Below, piece after piece: positions 44,746 through 53,546 of a stretch of 64,000 nucleotides of DNA. Positions within the stretch are counted from its first letter, which is position 1. Every line of letters begins with the position of its first letter. This DNA comes from Roseomonas indoligenes (GTDB lineage: Bacteria; Pseudomonadota; Alphaproteobacteria; Acetobacterales; Acetobacteraceae): the NCBI RefSeq assembly GCF_017813365.1, contig NZ_JAGIZA010000001.1:124001-188000 (forward strand), in the 5' to 3' direction. Under the pieces are notes generated by a model that saw only the letters and a program-made list of their open reading frames with translations, did not search any database and was not told the DNA's origin. A program made the position numbers and the translations under genes.

Positions 44746-46188
44746 TTGACCGCTGACCCCGCCATCGGGCCCGGCACCGGATCCCCCCGTAGCTGGGCGG
44801 AGGAGCGCCTTGCTCTGGCGCTGGAGGCATCCGGCATTGCCGGTGCTTGGGACTGGGACGCGGAGACGAACCTGATCCACGGCGATGCCAGGGCCTGCGC
44901 CCTGCACGGCATGGACCCCGCGCTGGGCCGGAAGGGCGCGCCCGGGCCCGAGCTGCTTGTGCACGTGGTGCCGGAGGACCGCGCGGCGCTGGACCGGGCG
45001 CTCGCCTCAGCCCTCGCCGGACGCACGCCGCTGAACATCGCCTACCGCACCTGGCTGCCGGGCGGGGACGTCACCTGGGTGCAGCTGCGCGGCCGCGTGT
45101 TGCGGGACGATCGCGGCACGGCCACCCGCCTGGCCGGGGTCGCGCTGGACATCTCCGACCAGAAGGACACGGAAGCGGCTTTGCGCGAGAGCGAGGCCCG
45201 CTTTCGTGCCATCGCCGACACCATGCCCCAGGCCGTCTGGTCCACCCCGCCCGACGGCAGGACCGACTACTTCAACAGCCGCTGGTACGAGATGACGGGG
45301 ACCCATCCCGGCCAGTCCGACGGCGCGGGCTGGCTCGACGTCGTGCATCCCGACGACCAGCCCCTGGCGCAGGAGCGGTGGCGCCGTGCCGTGGAGACGG
45401 GCGAGCCCTACGAGGTGGAGTACCGCCTGCGGATGGCCGATGAAAGCTGGCGCTGGTTCCTCGTCCGCGGCCTGCCCGTGCGCAACGCGCGCGGCCGGAT
45501 CACCCGCTGGTTCGGCACCTGCACGGACATCCACGAAATCCGCAGCGCCGCCGAGGAACGGGAGGTGCTGAGCCATGAGCTCAGCCATCGGATCAAGAAC
45601 ATCTTCTCCGTGATCACCTCCCTCATCTCGCTTTCTGCCCGGGGCTTCCCGGAGGTGGCGGGCTTCGCGGCCGATCTGCGCGGGCGCATCAACGCCCTGG
45701 CCCGCGCGCATGAATTCGCCCGCCCGCACAGTCAGGTCAGCCGGCCCGAAGCCCATGACCACACGCTGCTGGCCTTCCTGCGGGAGGTCCTCGCCCCTTA
45801 CGACCCTGTCGCCGACGAGGAGCCGCGGATCCTGATCGCGGGGGAGGACCGGCGCTTCGACGACAGCGCCGCCACCCCCCTGGCGCTGCTGTTCCACGAA
45901 CTGGCCACGAATGCCGCGAAATACGGCGCCCTTTCCGTCCCTGATGGCCGGGTGGCGATCGTGGTGGAAGCGGAGGGAGAGCACCTCCTGCTCCGCTGGA
46001 GCGAGAGGGGCGGGCCCCCGGTGGACGGCCCGCCGGGGCATGAGGGTTTCGGAACCCGTCTCGCGATGGTCAGCGTGCAGGGCCAGCTCGGCGGCCGCAT
46101 CACACGCCGCTGGCACCCTGAGGGGCTGGAGCTGGAGGCTCGCCTACCCGCCAGCGCCCTGGACCGCCGGCGCGGCGCCCGCCAGTAG
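44746..46188 (+). CDS. PAS-PAS HWE-family sensor histidine kinase
   Basis: A 480-residue soluble kinase with TTG 44746 as start. Two PAS domains (about residues 18-140 and 150-270; the second has WYEMTGTHPGQSDGAGWLDVVHPDD) precede the dimerisation helix with phospho-acceptor H281 in LSHELSHRIKN. The ATPase domain shows the HWE marks: His in LLFHELATNAAKYGALS and Trp-x-Glu in RWSERGGPP. HWE kinases in alphaproteobacteria often sense light, redox or general stress. No membrane segment. Its last 45 bp overlap, tail to tail, the response regulator gene on the other strand. Confidence 0.9.
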   Translation: MTADPAIGPGTGSPRSWAEERLALALEASGIAGAWDWDAETNLIHGDARACALHGMDPALGRKGAPGPELLVHVVPEDRAALDRALASALAGRTPLNIAYRTWLPGGDVTWVQLRGRVLRDDRGTATRLAGVALDISDQKDTEAALRESEARFRAIADTMPQAVWSTPPDGRTDYFNSRWYEMTGTHPGQSDGAGWLDVVHPDDQPLAQERWRRAVETGEPYEVEYRLRMADESWRWFLVRGLPVRNARGRITRWFGTCTDIHEIRSAAEEREVLSHELSHRIKNIFSVITSLISLSARGFPEVAGFAADLRGRINALARAHEFARPHSQVSRPEAHDHTLLAFLREVLAPYDPVADEEPRILIAGEDRRFDDSAATPLALLFHELATNAAKYGALSVPDGRVAIVVEAEGEHLLLRWSERGGPPVDGPPGHEGFGTRLAMVSVQGQLGGRITRRWHPEGLELEARLPASALDRRRGARQ

Positions 46189-46578
46189 CCGCATCTCCAC
46201 GGGCGGCAGGGCGGCTTGGCCCTGCCGCAGCGATACGGCGAAGCGCACGGCCTGGTTCAGGGTGGATTCCGTGTAGGGCTTGGGCAGGATCCCGACGGGG
46301 CCGTGCACGCCCGGGCCGATCTGGCGGGGATTGGCGGTCAGGTAGACCACCGTCGCGCCATGGACGCGCGCCAGGGTCTCCCCGAGTGCCGGGCCGGTCG
46401 GGCCATCCCGCAGGTTCAGGTCCACCAGGGCCAGGTCCACGCCGTCCCGGGCCGCGGCAATGGCCTCGCCAGAGTCAGCGGTCATGGCGATGACCTCATG
46501 CCCAAGCGCCTCGAGGGAGTAGGCGAGGTCGAGGGCGATCAAGGCCTCGTCCTCCACGATCAGCGCGCGCAGGGACAT
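46144..46578 (-). CDS. Single-domain response regulator
   Basis: A 144-residue receiver: acidic pocket E9/D10 (VEDE), phospho-acceptor D53 in LALVDLNLRDG, T81 in YLTANP, and K100 in ILPKPY. There is no output domain; 20 residues follow the receiver. It is probably the partner of the convergent HWE kinase, whose 3' end it overlaps by 45 bp, and would act as a phosphate relay or by protein contact. The LRDG variant after the Asp is typical of receivers paired with HWE kinases. Confidence 0.9.
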   Translation of the reverse strand: MSLRALIVEDEALIALDLAYSLEALGHEVIAMTADSGEAIAAARDGVDLALVDLNLRDGPTGPALGETLARVHGATVVYLTANPRQIGPGVHGPVGILPKPYTESTLNQAVRFAVSLRQGQAALPPVEMRLLAGAAPAVQGAGG

Positions 46579-46635
46579 GAAAACTCAATCCAGGTTAAAC
46601 GCGATAAGAACAACCGGGTGGAAGTGGCTGAGTTT

Positions 46636-46661
46636 CGGGCAGCGGACCGTTTTGCTGCCCG
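46636..46661. terminator. Hairpin between methyltransferase and response regulator
   Basis: CGGGCAGC (46636-46643) pairs with GCTGCCCG (46654-46661) over a 10-base loop. It lies 15 bp beyond the stop of the leftward methyltransferase gene and upstream of the response regulator. It probably ends the ubiA-methyltransferase transcript; no T-run is present. Confidence 0.45.
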
Positions 46662-46675
46662 GCGCGTGATGCATG

Positions 46676-47299
46676 TCACGGTACCAGGCGGAACAAGGTC
46701 ACCGTCCGCTCCTCCCGGTCCTCCAGCTCCCGTGTCACCGGCACGGCGTAGCGCGCGATGGGGGAGAGACCGGCATGGGGCAGATAGGCCCGGCCGGGAT
46801 CGGCCAGGATCACCGTTGCCCCCTCCGCCGCCAGCCGGCGCAACCAGGGCAGGATGTGGTTGGTCATCGGCGCCTCGTAGCAGACATCCCCTGCCATGAT
46901 CGTATCCCAACGGCAGGGGCTGCCGACAACGTCCCCGGGGGCTTCGGCCACCACCACGCCGTTCAAACCTGCGTTGAGGCGCGTGGCGGCATGGGCCAGC
47001 GGGTCGATCTCGGCGGCCTCCACCATTGCCGCCCCGGCTTTCGCGGCGGCGATGGCGGCCAGCCCACCGCCCGCCGCGAAGTCCAGCACGCGCTTCCCCG
47101 CCACGGGGGAGGGGTCGTCCAATATCCAGCGGGCCAGGGCCTGGCTGCCGGGCCAGGCGAAGGCCCAGAAGGGCGGCTCGATCCCCTGCTCCCCGAGCCA
47201 AGCCTCGGTGGCCTGCCAGATCGAGGTGATCTCGGTGGCGAGGTAGAGCGGTACCTCCGGCACCAGCGGCGGGCGGGCGATCGCGGTATTGGCGGTCAC
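46676..47299 (-). CDS. Class I SAM methyltransferase, ETF-beta lysine methyltransferase (METTL20)-like
   Basis: About 207 residues. GTG 47299 has GGAGG 5 bases before it; GTG 47323, overlapping the ubiA stop, would add 8 residues. The sequence PFWAFAWPGSQALARWILDDP, then KRVLDFAAGGGLAAIAAAKAGA (SAM motif I), EIDPLAHAATRLNAGLNG and DTIMAGDVCYEAPMTNHIL, follows the pattern of METTL20/ETFB lysine methyltransferases and related Methyltransf_16 proteins. A bacterial member modifies the electron-transfer flavoprotein beta subunit. The substrate here is inferred; other proteins are possible. Confidence 0.7.
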   Translation of the reverse strand: MTANTAIARPPLVPEVPLYLATEITSIWQATEAWLGEQGIEPPFWAFAWPGSQALARWILDDPSPVAGKRVLDFAAGGGLAAIAAAKAGAAMVEAAEIDPLAHAATRLNAGLNGVVVAEAPGDVVGSPCRWDTIMAGDVCYEAPMTNHILPWLRRLAAEGATVILADPGRAYLPHAGLSPIARYAVPVTRELEDREERTVTLFRLVP

Positions 47300-47319
47300 G
47301 AAAGCCTCCGGGTCACCCC

Positions 47320-48255
47320 TCACGGCCGGCCCAGCAGAAAGGCCAGCACCACCAGCAGCCCAGCGTCCCGGTTCGACTTGAACAGGCGGAGGCAAAGGGC
47401 CGGGTCGTGGATGTCCAGCCGCCGCACCTGCCAGGAGAAATGCGCGGCCGGCAGCAGCAGCCCGGCGAGAAAGAGCGGGTGCAGCCCCGCCGTCCACCCC
47501 GCCGCCGCCAGCAGCAGGATACAGGCCGTGAAGGTCACGCCCAGGAACCCCGCCGTCCGGTCCCCGAGGGTGAGCGCGGAGGAGCGGATGCCGACCAGCG
47601 CGTCGTCCTCGCGGTCCTGGTGGGCGTAGATCGTGTCGTAGGCCAGGGTCCAGAAGAAGGCGGCGCCCCAGAGAAGGAAGGCGGGCGCGGCGAAGTGGCC
47701 GGTGGCGGCCAGCCAGCCCGTCGGCGCTGCCCAGGTGAAGACGAAGCCGAGCATCGCCTGCGGCCAGTTCGTGACGCGCTTGGCCAGGGGATAGAGCACG
47801 ATCGGGACGAGGGAGGCGGCGCCGAAGAGGATCGCGGGCAGGGGCAGCTGCACCAGGATCGCCAGCCCGACCAGCATCAGGCCCGCGAGGAAGGCCAGGG
47901 CCTGCCGCGGCGTCACGGCGCCGGAGGCCAGCGGCCGCCCGCGCGTGCGCTCCACCTGCCGGTCCAGGTCGCGGTCCCAGAGGTCGTTCACCACGCAGCC
48001 CGCGCCGCGCATCACCACTGCGCCCACCCCGAACAGGAGGGCCAGCCAGAGGCCCCGGCCCCAGGAGGGGGCGGCGACCGCGAAGGCCCAGGGGCCGGGC
48101 AGGTAGAGGAGCCAGGACCCGATCGGCCGGTCCAGCCGCATGAGCAGCGCGTAGGGCACCCATGCTGCGGGCAGCCAGGCGGGGAGGCCTTCGCGACGGA
48201 TATCGGTGTAAGGAGCCACCCCAGCCCCTTCCGACGGATCACCGCCCTTGTCCAT
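47320..48255 (-). CDS. ubiA: 4-hydroxybenzoate polyprenyltransferase
   Basis: A 311-residue membrane prenyltransferase of ubiquinone synthesis. ATG 48255 gives MDKGGDPSEGAGVAPYTDIR; GTG codon 13 is an alternative. About eight or nine helices; first Asp-rich motif N90-D-x2-D-x3-D (NDLWDRDLDRQVERTRGRPL) and second motif DTIYAHQDREDD bind Mg-polyprenyl diphosphate. It attaches the isoprenoid tail to 4-hydroxybenzoate. Its start overlaps that of the divergent rsmE by 8 bp. Confidence 0.94.
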   Translation of the reverse strand: MDKGGDPSEGAGVAPYTDIRREGLPAWLPAAWVPYALLMRLDRPIGSWLLYLPGPWAFAVAAPSWGRGLWLALLFGVGAVVMRGAGCVVNDLWDRDLDRQVERTRGRPLASGAVTPRQALAFLAGLMLVGLAILVQLPLPAILFGAASLVPIVLYPLAKRVTNWPQAMLGFVFTWAAPTGWLAATGHFAAPAFLLWGAAFFWTLAYDTIYAHQDREDDALVGIRSSALTLGDRTAGFLGVTFTACILLLAAAGWTAGLHPLFLAGLLLPAAHFSWQVRRLDIHDPALCLRLFKSNRDAGLLVVLAFLLGRP

Positions 48256-48976
48256 CCCGCGCCTCCACACCGAGCATGAGTTGCGGGAAGGGCATGGCAT
48301 CCCCGCCGCGCCCGGCCAGGGGCGCTATCTCGGCGCGGTGATGCGGAAGGCGGTGGGGGATCAGGTGATCCTCTTCAACGGGCGGGACGGGGAGTGGCGC
48401 GCCCGCATCGCCGCCATCCGCAAGGATGACGCCACCCTGGTGCCAGACGTCCTCCTGCGTCCCCAGCCCCCCGCCGCCGGCCCCATCCTTCTAGTGGCCG
48501 CCCTGAAACGGGAGGCGATGGAATGGGTGGTGGAGAAGGCCACGGAACTCGGCGCCCGGGCGATCCGCCCCGTCCTCACTGCCCGCTCCGTGCCGGACCG
48601 GGTGAACCGCGCCCGCCTCCTCCTCATCGCGCGGGAGGCGGCGGAGCAGTGCGAGCGGCTGGACGTGCCGGCGTTGGCGGAGGCCGCGCCCCTGCACGCG
48701 GTGCTGGATTCCTGGGACGGATCCCCCCTGATCGCCGCCGCCGAGCGCCGCGGCGCCACCCCCCTGGCGGCCTGCGTGACGGCGCCGGACCCCGCGATCC
48801 TCATCGGGCCGGAGGGGGGCTTCACGGGACCGGAACTTGACGCCTTGGCAGGTCGTCCCTTTGTTGCACTGGCCAGCCTCGGCCCCCGAATCCTCCGGGC
48901 GGAGACGGCGGCGGTCTCGGCGCTCGCTGTGGTGCAGGCGATCCGCGGCGATTGGGCCCACCACGGGAACGAGTAG
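48248..48976 (+). CDS. rsmE: 16S rRNA (uracil-1498-N3)-methyltransferase
   Basis: A 242-residue SPOUT-class methyltransferase. TTG 48248 gives SIPRLHTEHELREG, the normal family start, and overlaps the divergent ubiA start. N-terminal PUA-like region with VILFNGRDGEW; C-terminal trefoil-knot SAM site with ILIGPEGGFTGPELDAL and LGPRILRAETAAVSAL. Complete. gshA follows 8 bp later, an arrangement seen in other alphaproteobacteria. Confidence 0.94.
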   Translation: MSIPRLHTEHELREGHGIPAAPGQGRYLGAVMRKAVGDQVILFNGRDGEWRARIAAIRKDDATLVPDVLLRPQPPAAGPILLVAALKREAMEWVVEKATELGARAIRPVLTARSVPDRVNRARLLLIAREAAEQCERLDVPALAEAAPLHAVLDSWDGSPLIAAAERRGATPLAACVTAPDPAILIGPEGGFTGPELDALAGRPFVALASLGPRILRAETAAVSALAVVQAIRGDWAHHGNE

Positions 48977-48984
48977 AAGAACGC

Positions 48985-50328
48985 ATGTCGAATCCTGGGG
49001 AGGCCGACCTCACGCCCATCGAGTCCACGCGCGACCTTGCCGGCTGGTTCGCCGCCGGCAGCAAGCCGCGGGACGCCTGGCGCGTCGGCACCGAGCACGA
49101 GAAGATCGGCTTCCGGACGGAGGGCTTCCTGCCCCCGGTCTATGAGCCCAACGGCATTGGTGCCCTGCTGGAAGGCTTGGTGGGCAAGGGCTGGGAGCGG
49201 ATCGAGGACAACGGCAAGCTCATCGGCCTCAAGCGCGGTGAGGCGAGCGTGAGCCTGGAGCCGGGCGGGCAGTTCGAGCTTTCCGGCGCGCCCGTCGCCA
49301 CAATCGGCGAGACCGAGGCGGAGCTGGAGGACCACCTGCGCGACCTGCGGGAGGTGGCAGAGCCCCTGGGCATCGGCTTCGCCGGCCTCGGCTTCCACCC
49401 GCTGGCGACGCGGGAGGCGATGCCCTGGATGCCCAAGACCCGCTACGCCATCATGCGGAACTACATGCCGCGGGTGGGTGACATGGGGCTGGACATGATG
49501 CTCCGCACCGCCACCGTGCAGGCCAACCTCGACTTCGGCGACGAGGCGGACATGGTGGAGAAGCTCCGCATCTCCCTCGCGCTCCAGCCGCTCGCCACCG
49601 CCCTTTTTGCCAATTCCCCTTTCCGGGAGGGCGAGGCGACGGAGTACCGCAGCTTGCGCGGCCTGGTCTGGACCCGCACGGACCCGGACCGCACGGGCAT
49701 CCCCCCGATCGTCTTCGAGGACGGCTTCGGCTTCGAGCGCTTCGCGGACTGGGTGCTGGACGTGCCCATGTACTTCATCATGCGCGATGGCCGCTTCGTG
49801 GACGCCACGGGCTGCACCTTCCGCCAGTTCATGGCGAAGGGCCTCCCCTCCGACCCCTCCATCCGCGCCACGATGGGCGATTGGGCGGACCACGTGACCA
49901 CGGTGTTCACCGATGTCCGCCTGAAGCGCTTCCTGGAGATGCGCGGTTCCGACATGGGCTCCGCCACCATGGTCTGCGCCCTGCCGGCCTTCTGGGTGGG
50001 GCTGCTCTACGACGATGCCGCGCAGAAGGCGGCGGCCGCGCTGGTGCGGGACTGGTCGGTCGCGCAGATGCACGCGCTGCGAACCGACGTGCCGCGGCGT
50101 GCGCTGGATTCCGTGATCGGCGACGTGCCGCTGCGCGACGTGGCTCAGGCGGTGCTGGCGATCTCGCGGGACGGGTTGCGCGCCCGCGGCCATGGGGAGG
50201 AACGCTTCCTCGCACCGCTGGAGCGCATCGTCTCCTCCGGCGAGACCCAGGCCGACCACTGGCTGCGCCGCAATGCCGGGGAGTGGGGCGGGGACGTCTC
50301 CAAGGTGTTCGGCGAAGCGGCGCTGTAA
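48985..50328 (+). CDS. gshA: Glutamate-cysteine ligase (plant/alphaproteobacterial type)
   Basis: A 447-residue GCS2-family ligase that makes gamma-glutamylcysteine, the first step to glutathione. ATG 48985 gives MSNPGEADLTPIESTRDLAGW. Seen: WRVGTEHEKIGF, SVSLEPGGQFELSGAP, PWMPKTRYAIMRNYMP, TVQANLDFGDE and EMRGSDMG, all characteristic of this group. The family in plants is redox-regulated by disulphides. Convergent with the chemoreceptor gene 10 bp away. Confidence 0.95.
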   Translation: MSNPGEADLTPIESTRDLAGWFAAGSKPRDAWRVGTEHEKIGFRTEGFLPPVYEPNGIGALLEGLVGKGWERIEDNGKLIGLKRGEASVSLEPGGQFELSGAPVATIGETEAELEDHLRDLREVAEPLGIGFAGLGFHPLATREAMPWMPKTRYAIMRNYMPRVGDMGLDMMLRTATVQANLDFGDEADMVEKLRISLALQPLATALFANSPFREGEATEYRSLRGLVWTRTDPDRTGIPPIVFEDGFGFERFADWVLDVPMYFIMRDGRFVDATGCTFRQFMAKGLPSDPSIRATMGDWADHVTTVFTDVRLKRFLEMRGSDMGSATMVCALPAFWVGLLYDDAAQKAAAALVRDWSVAQMHALRTDVPRRALDSVIGDVPLRDVAQAVLAISRDGLRARGHGEERFLAPLERIVSSGETQADHWLRRNAGEWGGDVSKVFGEAAL

Positions 50329-50338
50329 TCGGGAGGGG

Positions 50339-51922
50339 CTACCGCCCCTCCGCCGTCACCGTCTCCACCGCCGATCGCGTCTCGTCCGCGAGCCGCGAGA
50401 GGTCAATCATCGTCACCGTGATCTCCTCCGCCGAGGTGGCGTTGCTCTGGCCGATGCGCGTCAGGACTTCCACGCGCTCGGCGATGCTGCCCACCGTCGC
50501 CTCCTGCTGCTCCATGGCGATGGCGGTGGCACCGGACAGGCGGGCGCTCTCGCCCACCAGCCGCTCCAGCTCGTCCATCGCCTCGCCCACGGCGGCGGCG
50601 TTCTGCCGGCCCTCCCGCGCGCGGGTGCCGGCGCGCACCACCGCATCGGCGATTTCCTGCGCCAGGGCCTCCGTGTTGACGGCCAGCGCCCGCACCTCCT
50701 CTGCCACAACGGAGAGGCCGCGCCCGTGCTCCCCGGCCCGCGCCGCCTCGATCGCGGCATTGATGGCCAGGATGTTCGTCTGCGTGGCGATGCGGCCGAT
50801 ATTGGCGGCGATGCGCGTCACGCGCTCCGTGTCCTCGCCCACGGAATCCACCACCTCCACCAGCCCCGCGATTTTCGTGAGGCTCTCGGCCAGCAGGTGG
50901 CGGGCGGCCTGCGTCGTCTCGTGGGAGCCCTGGGTGATGCCTCCGACGGAGCGGATGGCGTCGCGGCTGTGGCTCAGCGCCTCCGCCAGGTGGTTCAGCT
51001 CCGCGAGCTGCGTCATCGCGCCATCCGAGATCTGGCCGATGGCGTCGGAGGCCTGGGTGGTCGCCACCGCCGTCCGCCGTGCCCCGTCCAGCGCCTGCTC
51101 GCCCAGACGGCGAGTGGTGAGGAGGTTGTCGCGGAACACCAGAAGGGCGCGGGCCATCTCGCCCACCTGGTCGCGGCGGGCGGTCTCCGGCACCTCGGCC
51201 TCCGCCTGCCCATGGGCCAGGCTCTCCATGGCGCCCGCCACCCGCGCCAGCGGGCGGGCGGTGAGGCGGACGAGGACGAGCCAAGTGAGCAGCAGCCCCA
51301 CCAGCCCCACCGCCAAACCGACGCCGTTCACCAGCCGTGCCGTCCGCGCCACCTGCGCCGCCCGGTCCAGGTTCCCCGCCGCCTCGTCCCGCACAACGCG
51401 GCGGGCCTCGCCCACAAGGCTGTCGAACGTCACGGCGCGCACGCGCCAGGCATCGTTCAGCGCGGCGTAGCGCTCCCGCCGCTCCTCGGCGAAGGCCTGG
51501 CGCATCTCCTCGCCCAGCGGGCCCGTGCGCCGGATCATGTCCCGCGTGAGCGTGACGAGAAGCGGGTCCAGGCGATCGCCGATGCGCGCGATCAGCCCCT
51601 CGTACTCGGCCGTCAGCAGCTCCACCTGCCGGGTCACGCGGCGGGCGGCCACCGGCGGCCGCACCTCGCCCAGCGCGACGTTGGACAGGAAGCCGCTGAA
51701 GGCGAAAAGGGCGCTGGCGAAGCCGTCCACCGCCTCGGTCTGGCCGCGCTGCCGGATGCCCAGCTCCTCGATGATGACGGCCTGCCGCGCCCCGAGGAGC
51801 GCTGCGCCGCCGGAGAGGGTGCCGAGGACCACCAGCATCAGCAGCACGATCCCCGCCGCGCGGACGCTGATCCGCCCGGTCCAGGCAGCAAGGCGGCCGC
51901 GCGCCGCAGCCTCAGCGGGCAT
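50339..51922 (-). CDS. Methyl-accepting chemotaxis protein
   Basis: A 527-residue chemoreceptor. ATG 51922 gives [20 protein letters not shown]. Helix TM1 at ~20-44, a small helical periplasmic domain at ~45-196, TM2 at ~198-220, HAMP at ~221-270 ([18 protein letters not shown]), then the signalling coil with tip sequence [20 protein letters not shown] and [22 protein letters not shown]. No C-terminal pentapeptide. It starts inside the end of the upstream TRAP binding-protein gene (11-bp overlap), so the two are made together. No other che genes are in the window. Confidence 0.94.
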   Translation of the reverse strand: MPAEAAARGRLAAWTGRISVRAAGIVLLMLVVLGTLSGGAALLGARQAVIIEELGIRQRGQTEAVDGFASALFAFSGFLSNVALGEVRPPVAARRVTRQVELLTAEYEGLIARIGDRLDPLLVTLTRDMIRRTGPLGEEMRQAFAEERRERYAALNDAWRVRAVTFDSLVGEARRVVRDEAAGNLDRAAQVARTARLVNGVGLAVGLVGLLLTWLVLVRLTARPLARVAGAMESLAHGQAEAEVPETARRDQVGEMARALLVFRDNLLTTRRLGEQALDGARRTAVATTQASDAIGQISDGAMTQLAELNHLAEALSHSRDAIRSVGGITQGSHETTQAARHLLAESLTKIAGLVEVVDSVGEDTERVTRIAANIGRIATQTNILAINAAIEAARAGEHGRGLSVVAEEVRALAVNTEALAQEIADAVVRAGTRAREGRQNAAAVGEAMDELERLVGESARLSGATAIAMEQQEATVGSIAERVEVLTRIGQSNATSAEEITVTMIDLSRLADETRSAVETVTAEGR

Positions 51923-52991
51923 GGGCCTGGATCCCCGACCCGGCCGCGAGCGAGCCGTTCCACACCTCGGCGCAGTCCGGGCCGCATCGGTCGATCCAGC
52001 GCGGCAGCACGGTCCAGTTGAGGAGCCCGCGCCGCAGCTTCGCGTCATCGGGCGTCATCGGCACGGCGGTCAGGCGGCCGGCCGCGCCGTTGCAGCCCGG
52101 TGCGCCCGCGGCGCAGCGCATCCCCTCCGTCGTCTCGCCCTCGACGCCCGCCCAGATCGCTGTCTCCAGGCCGTTCAGCCCTTCCCGCAACGGCGTGCGG
52201 ACATCCTCGGGCAGAGCATTCCAGGCCGTACGGTTGGCGACGAAGATGGAGACGCCCCAGCTCAGCGCCATGTCCTGGATGTGCGTGGCGACCGTCTGCA
52301 GCCCGATGGCGCCGCCGGACAGGGCGCCGGTGACGGCGCATTCCACGGCCCCGTCTCGCATTGCCTGCACCATGCCGCCGAAGGGCACGGAGACCGGGGT
52401 GGCGCCGAGCGCCTCGAACACCTCCCCCTGCCCGAGGGAGGAGATGCGGATCCGTCGGCCCGCCAGTTCCGACAGCCCGGCGAAGGGGCGCCGGCACCAG
52501 ACAACCTGCGCGGGGTAGGTGAGAACCGAGAGCAGCTCGATCCCGTAGCGCTCGGCCAGCAGTCGCTGGAGGTGGGGGCGGTAGAGCTGCACGGTCCGGC
52601 GCAGCGCCGCGATGTCCGGGTTCTGCAGGGGCAGGTCCAGCGCCTGGAACTCCGGCTCCTCCGCCGCCGCCCCGGCGAGCAGGATGGTCCCGAAGGGCAC
52701 CTCGCCGCGCTGGATCCGCGACAGCATCGCGTCCGGCGGAATGCCCGAGCGGTCGGAGGGGGTGATCTCCGCCACCACCCGGCCCCGCGTCAGCTCCGAC
52801 ACGCGCTCCCGCCAGAAGGGCTCCTCGTAGCGGGTGTACTGGGACACGCCGCCGAGGCCGCCGACCACGCGCAGCCGCAACGGCTCCTGCGCCGCCGCGC
52901 TGCCCGCGCCGGCCAGGGCCAGCAGCGCCGCGCCGAGCAGCCCCCTGGCAACAAGATGGAGTGCAGGGAGGCGGGGGGGCGTTTCGCGCAT
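51912..52991 (-). CDS. TRAP-type (DctP) solute-binding protein
   Basis: About 359 residues. ATG 52991 has AAGGA 5 bases upstream; ATG 52997 two codons earlier is possible. Signal peptide to about residue 36 ([18 protein letters not shown]). DctP-family features: [50 protein letters not shown] and [31 protein letters not shown] Cys-containing segment near the end ([15 protein letters not shown]) is unusual. No DctQ or DctM permease gene is near; instead it overlaps a chemoreceptor gene, suggesting a sensing role. Confidence 0.87.
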   Translation of the reverse strand: MRETPPRLPALHLVARGLLGAALLALAGAGSAAAQEPLRLRVVGGLGGVSQYTRYEEPFWRERVSELTRGRVVAEITPSDRSGIPPDAMLSRIQRGEVPFGTILLAGAAAEEPEFQALDLPLQNPDIAALRRTVQLYRPHLQRLLAERYGIELLSVLTYPAQVVWCRRPFAGLSELAGRRIRISSLGQGEVFEALGATPVSVPFGGMVQAMRDGAVECAVTGALSGGAIGLQTVATHIQDMALSWGVSIFVANRTAWNALPEDVRTPLREGLNGLETAIWAGVEGETTEGMRCAAGAPGCNGAAGRLTAVPMTPDDAKLRRGLLNWTVLPRWIDRCGPDCAEVWNGSLAAGSGIQAHAR

Positions 52992-53095
52992 CGGCATCCC
53001 TTGGCGGGCAGGCCGCGGCCCGAACCCAATCGCGAGGACGATAGCCTCGGCCCGAGGCGTGCCGCCAGGGCCGGGGCCAACAGGGTCGGGCCGGA

Positions 53096-53542
53096 TCAGG
53101 CCGGGTTCAGGAGCCGGGCCATGTAGACGCGGCGGAGGCCGTTCTCCTCCCGCTCCTCCGTCTCCCGGAAGCCGGCCCGGGCATAGAGGGCGCGGTTGCG
53201 CTCCATCCGCGCATTCGTCAGCAGCCGCAACTCCGGCAGGCCCCACCGCCGGGCCTCCGCCTCCGCGAAGGCGAGGAGGGCGCGACCGATCCCGCCGCCA
53301 TGCAGCCCGGGCTCCACCGCCAGGTTCTCGATCCAGAGGTAGTCCGCGCGCGCTTCGATCACGGCCAGGGCGATGATGGCGCCGCCCCGCTCCATCACAT
53401 GCGCCTGCCCCCGGGCGATCCGCGCGGCGTGGTCGTCGTCCATTGGTGCGGGGCGGCGGCCGATCACCGGGATGTAGGGGGCATAGGCCCGCTCCACCAA
53501 CGCGCGGATCGCCTCCGCCTCCTCCGGCCTTGCAAGGCGCAA
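53096..53542 (-). CDS. GNAT-family N-acetyltransferase
   Basis: A 148-residue acetyltransferase with TTG 53542 as start, just after the TauE-type gene. Core: YLWIENLAVEPGLHGGGIGRALL (acetyl-CoA loop HGGGIG), then ELRLLTNARMERNRALYARAGF, both typical of GNAT motifs A and B. Last gene of the ctaA-kinase-tldD-TauE run. Substrate unknown. Confidence 0.88.
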   Translation of the reverse strand: MRLARPEEAEAIRALVERAYAPYIPVIGRRPAPMDDDHAARIARGQAHVMERGGAIIALAVIEARADYLWIENLAVEPGLHGGGIGRALLAFAEAEARRWGLPELRLLTNARMERNRALYARAGFRETEEREENGLRRVYMARLLNPA

Positions 53543-53546
53543 CGGA

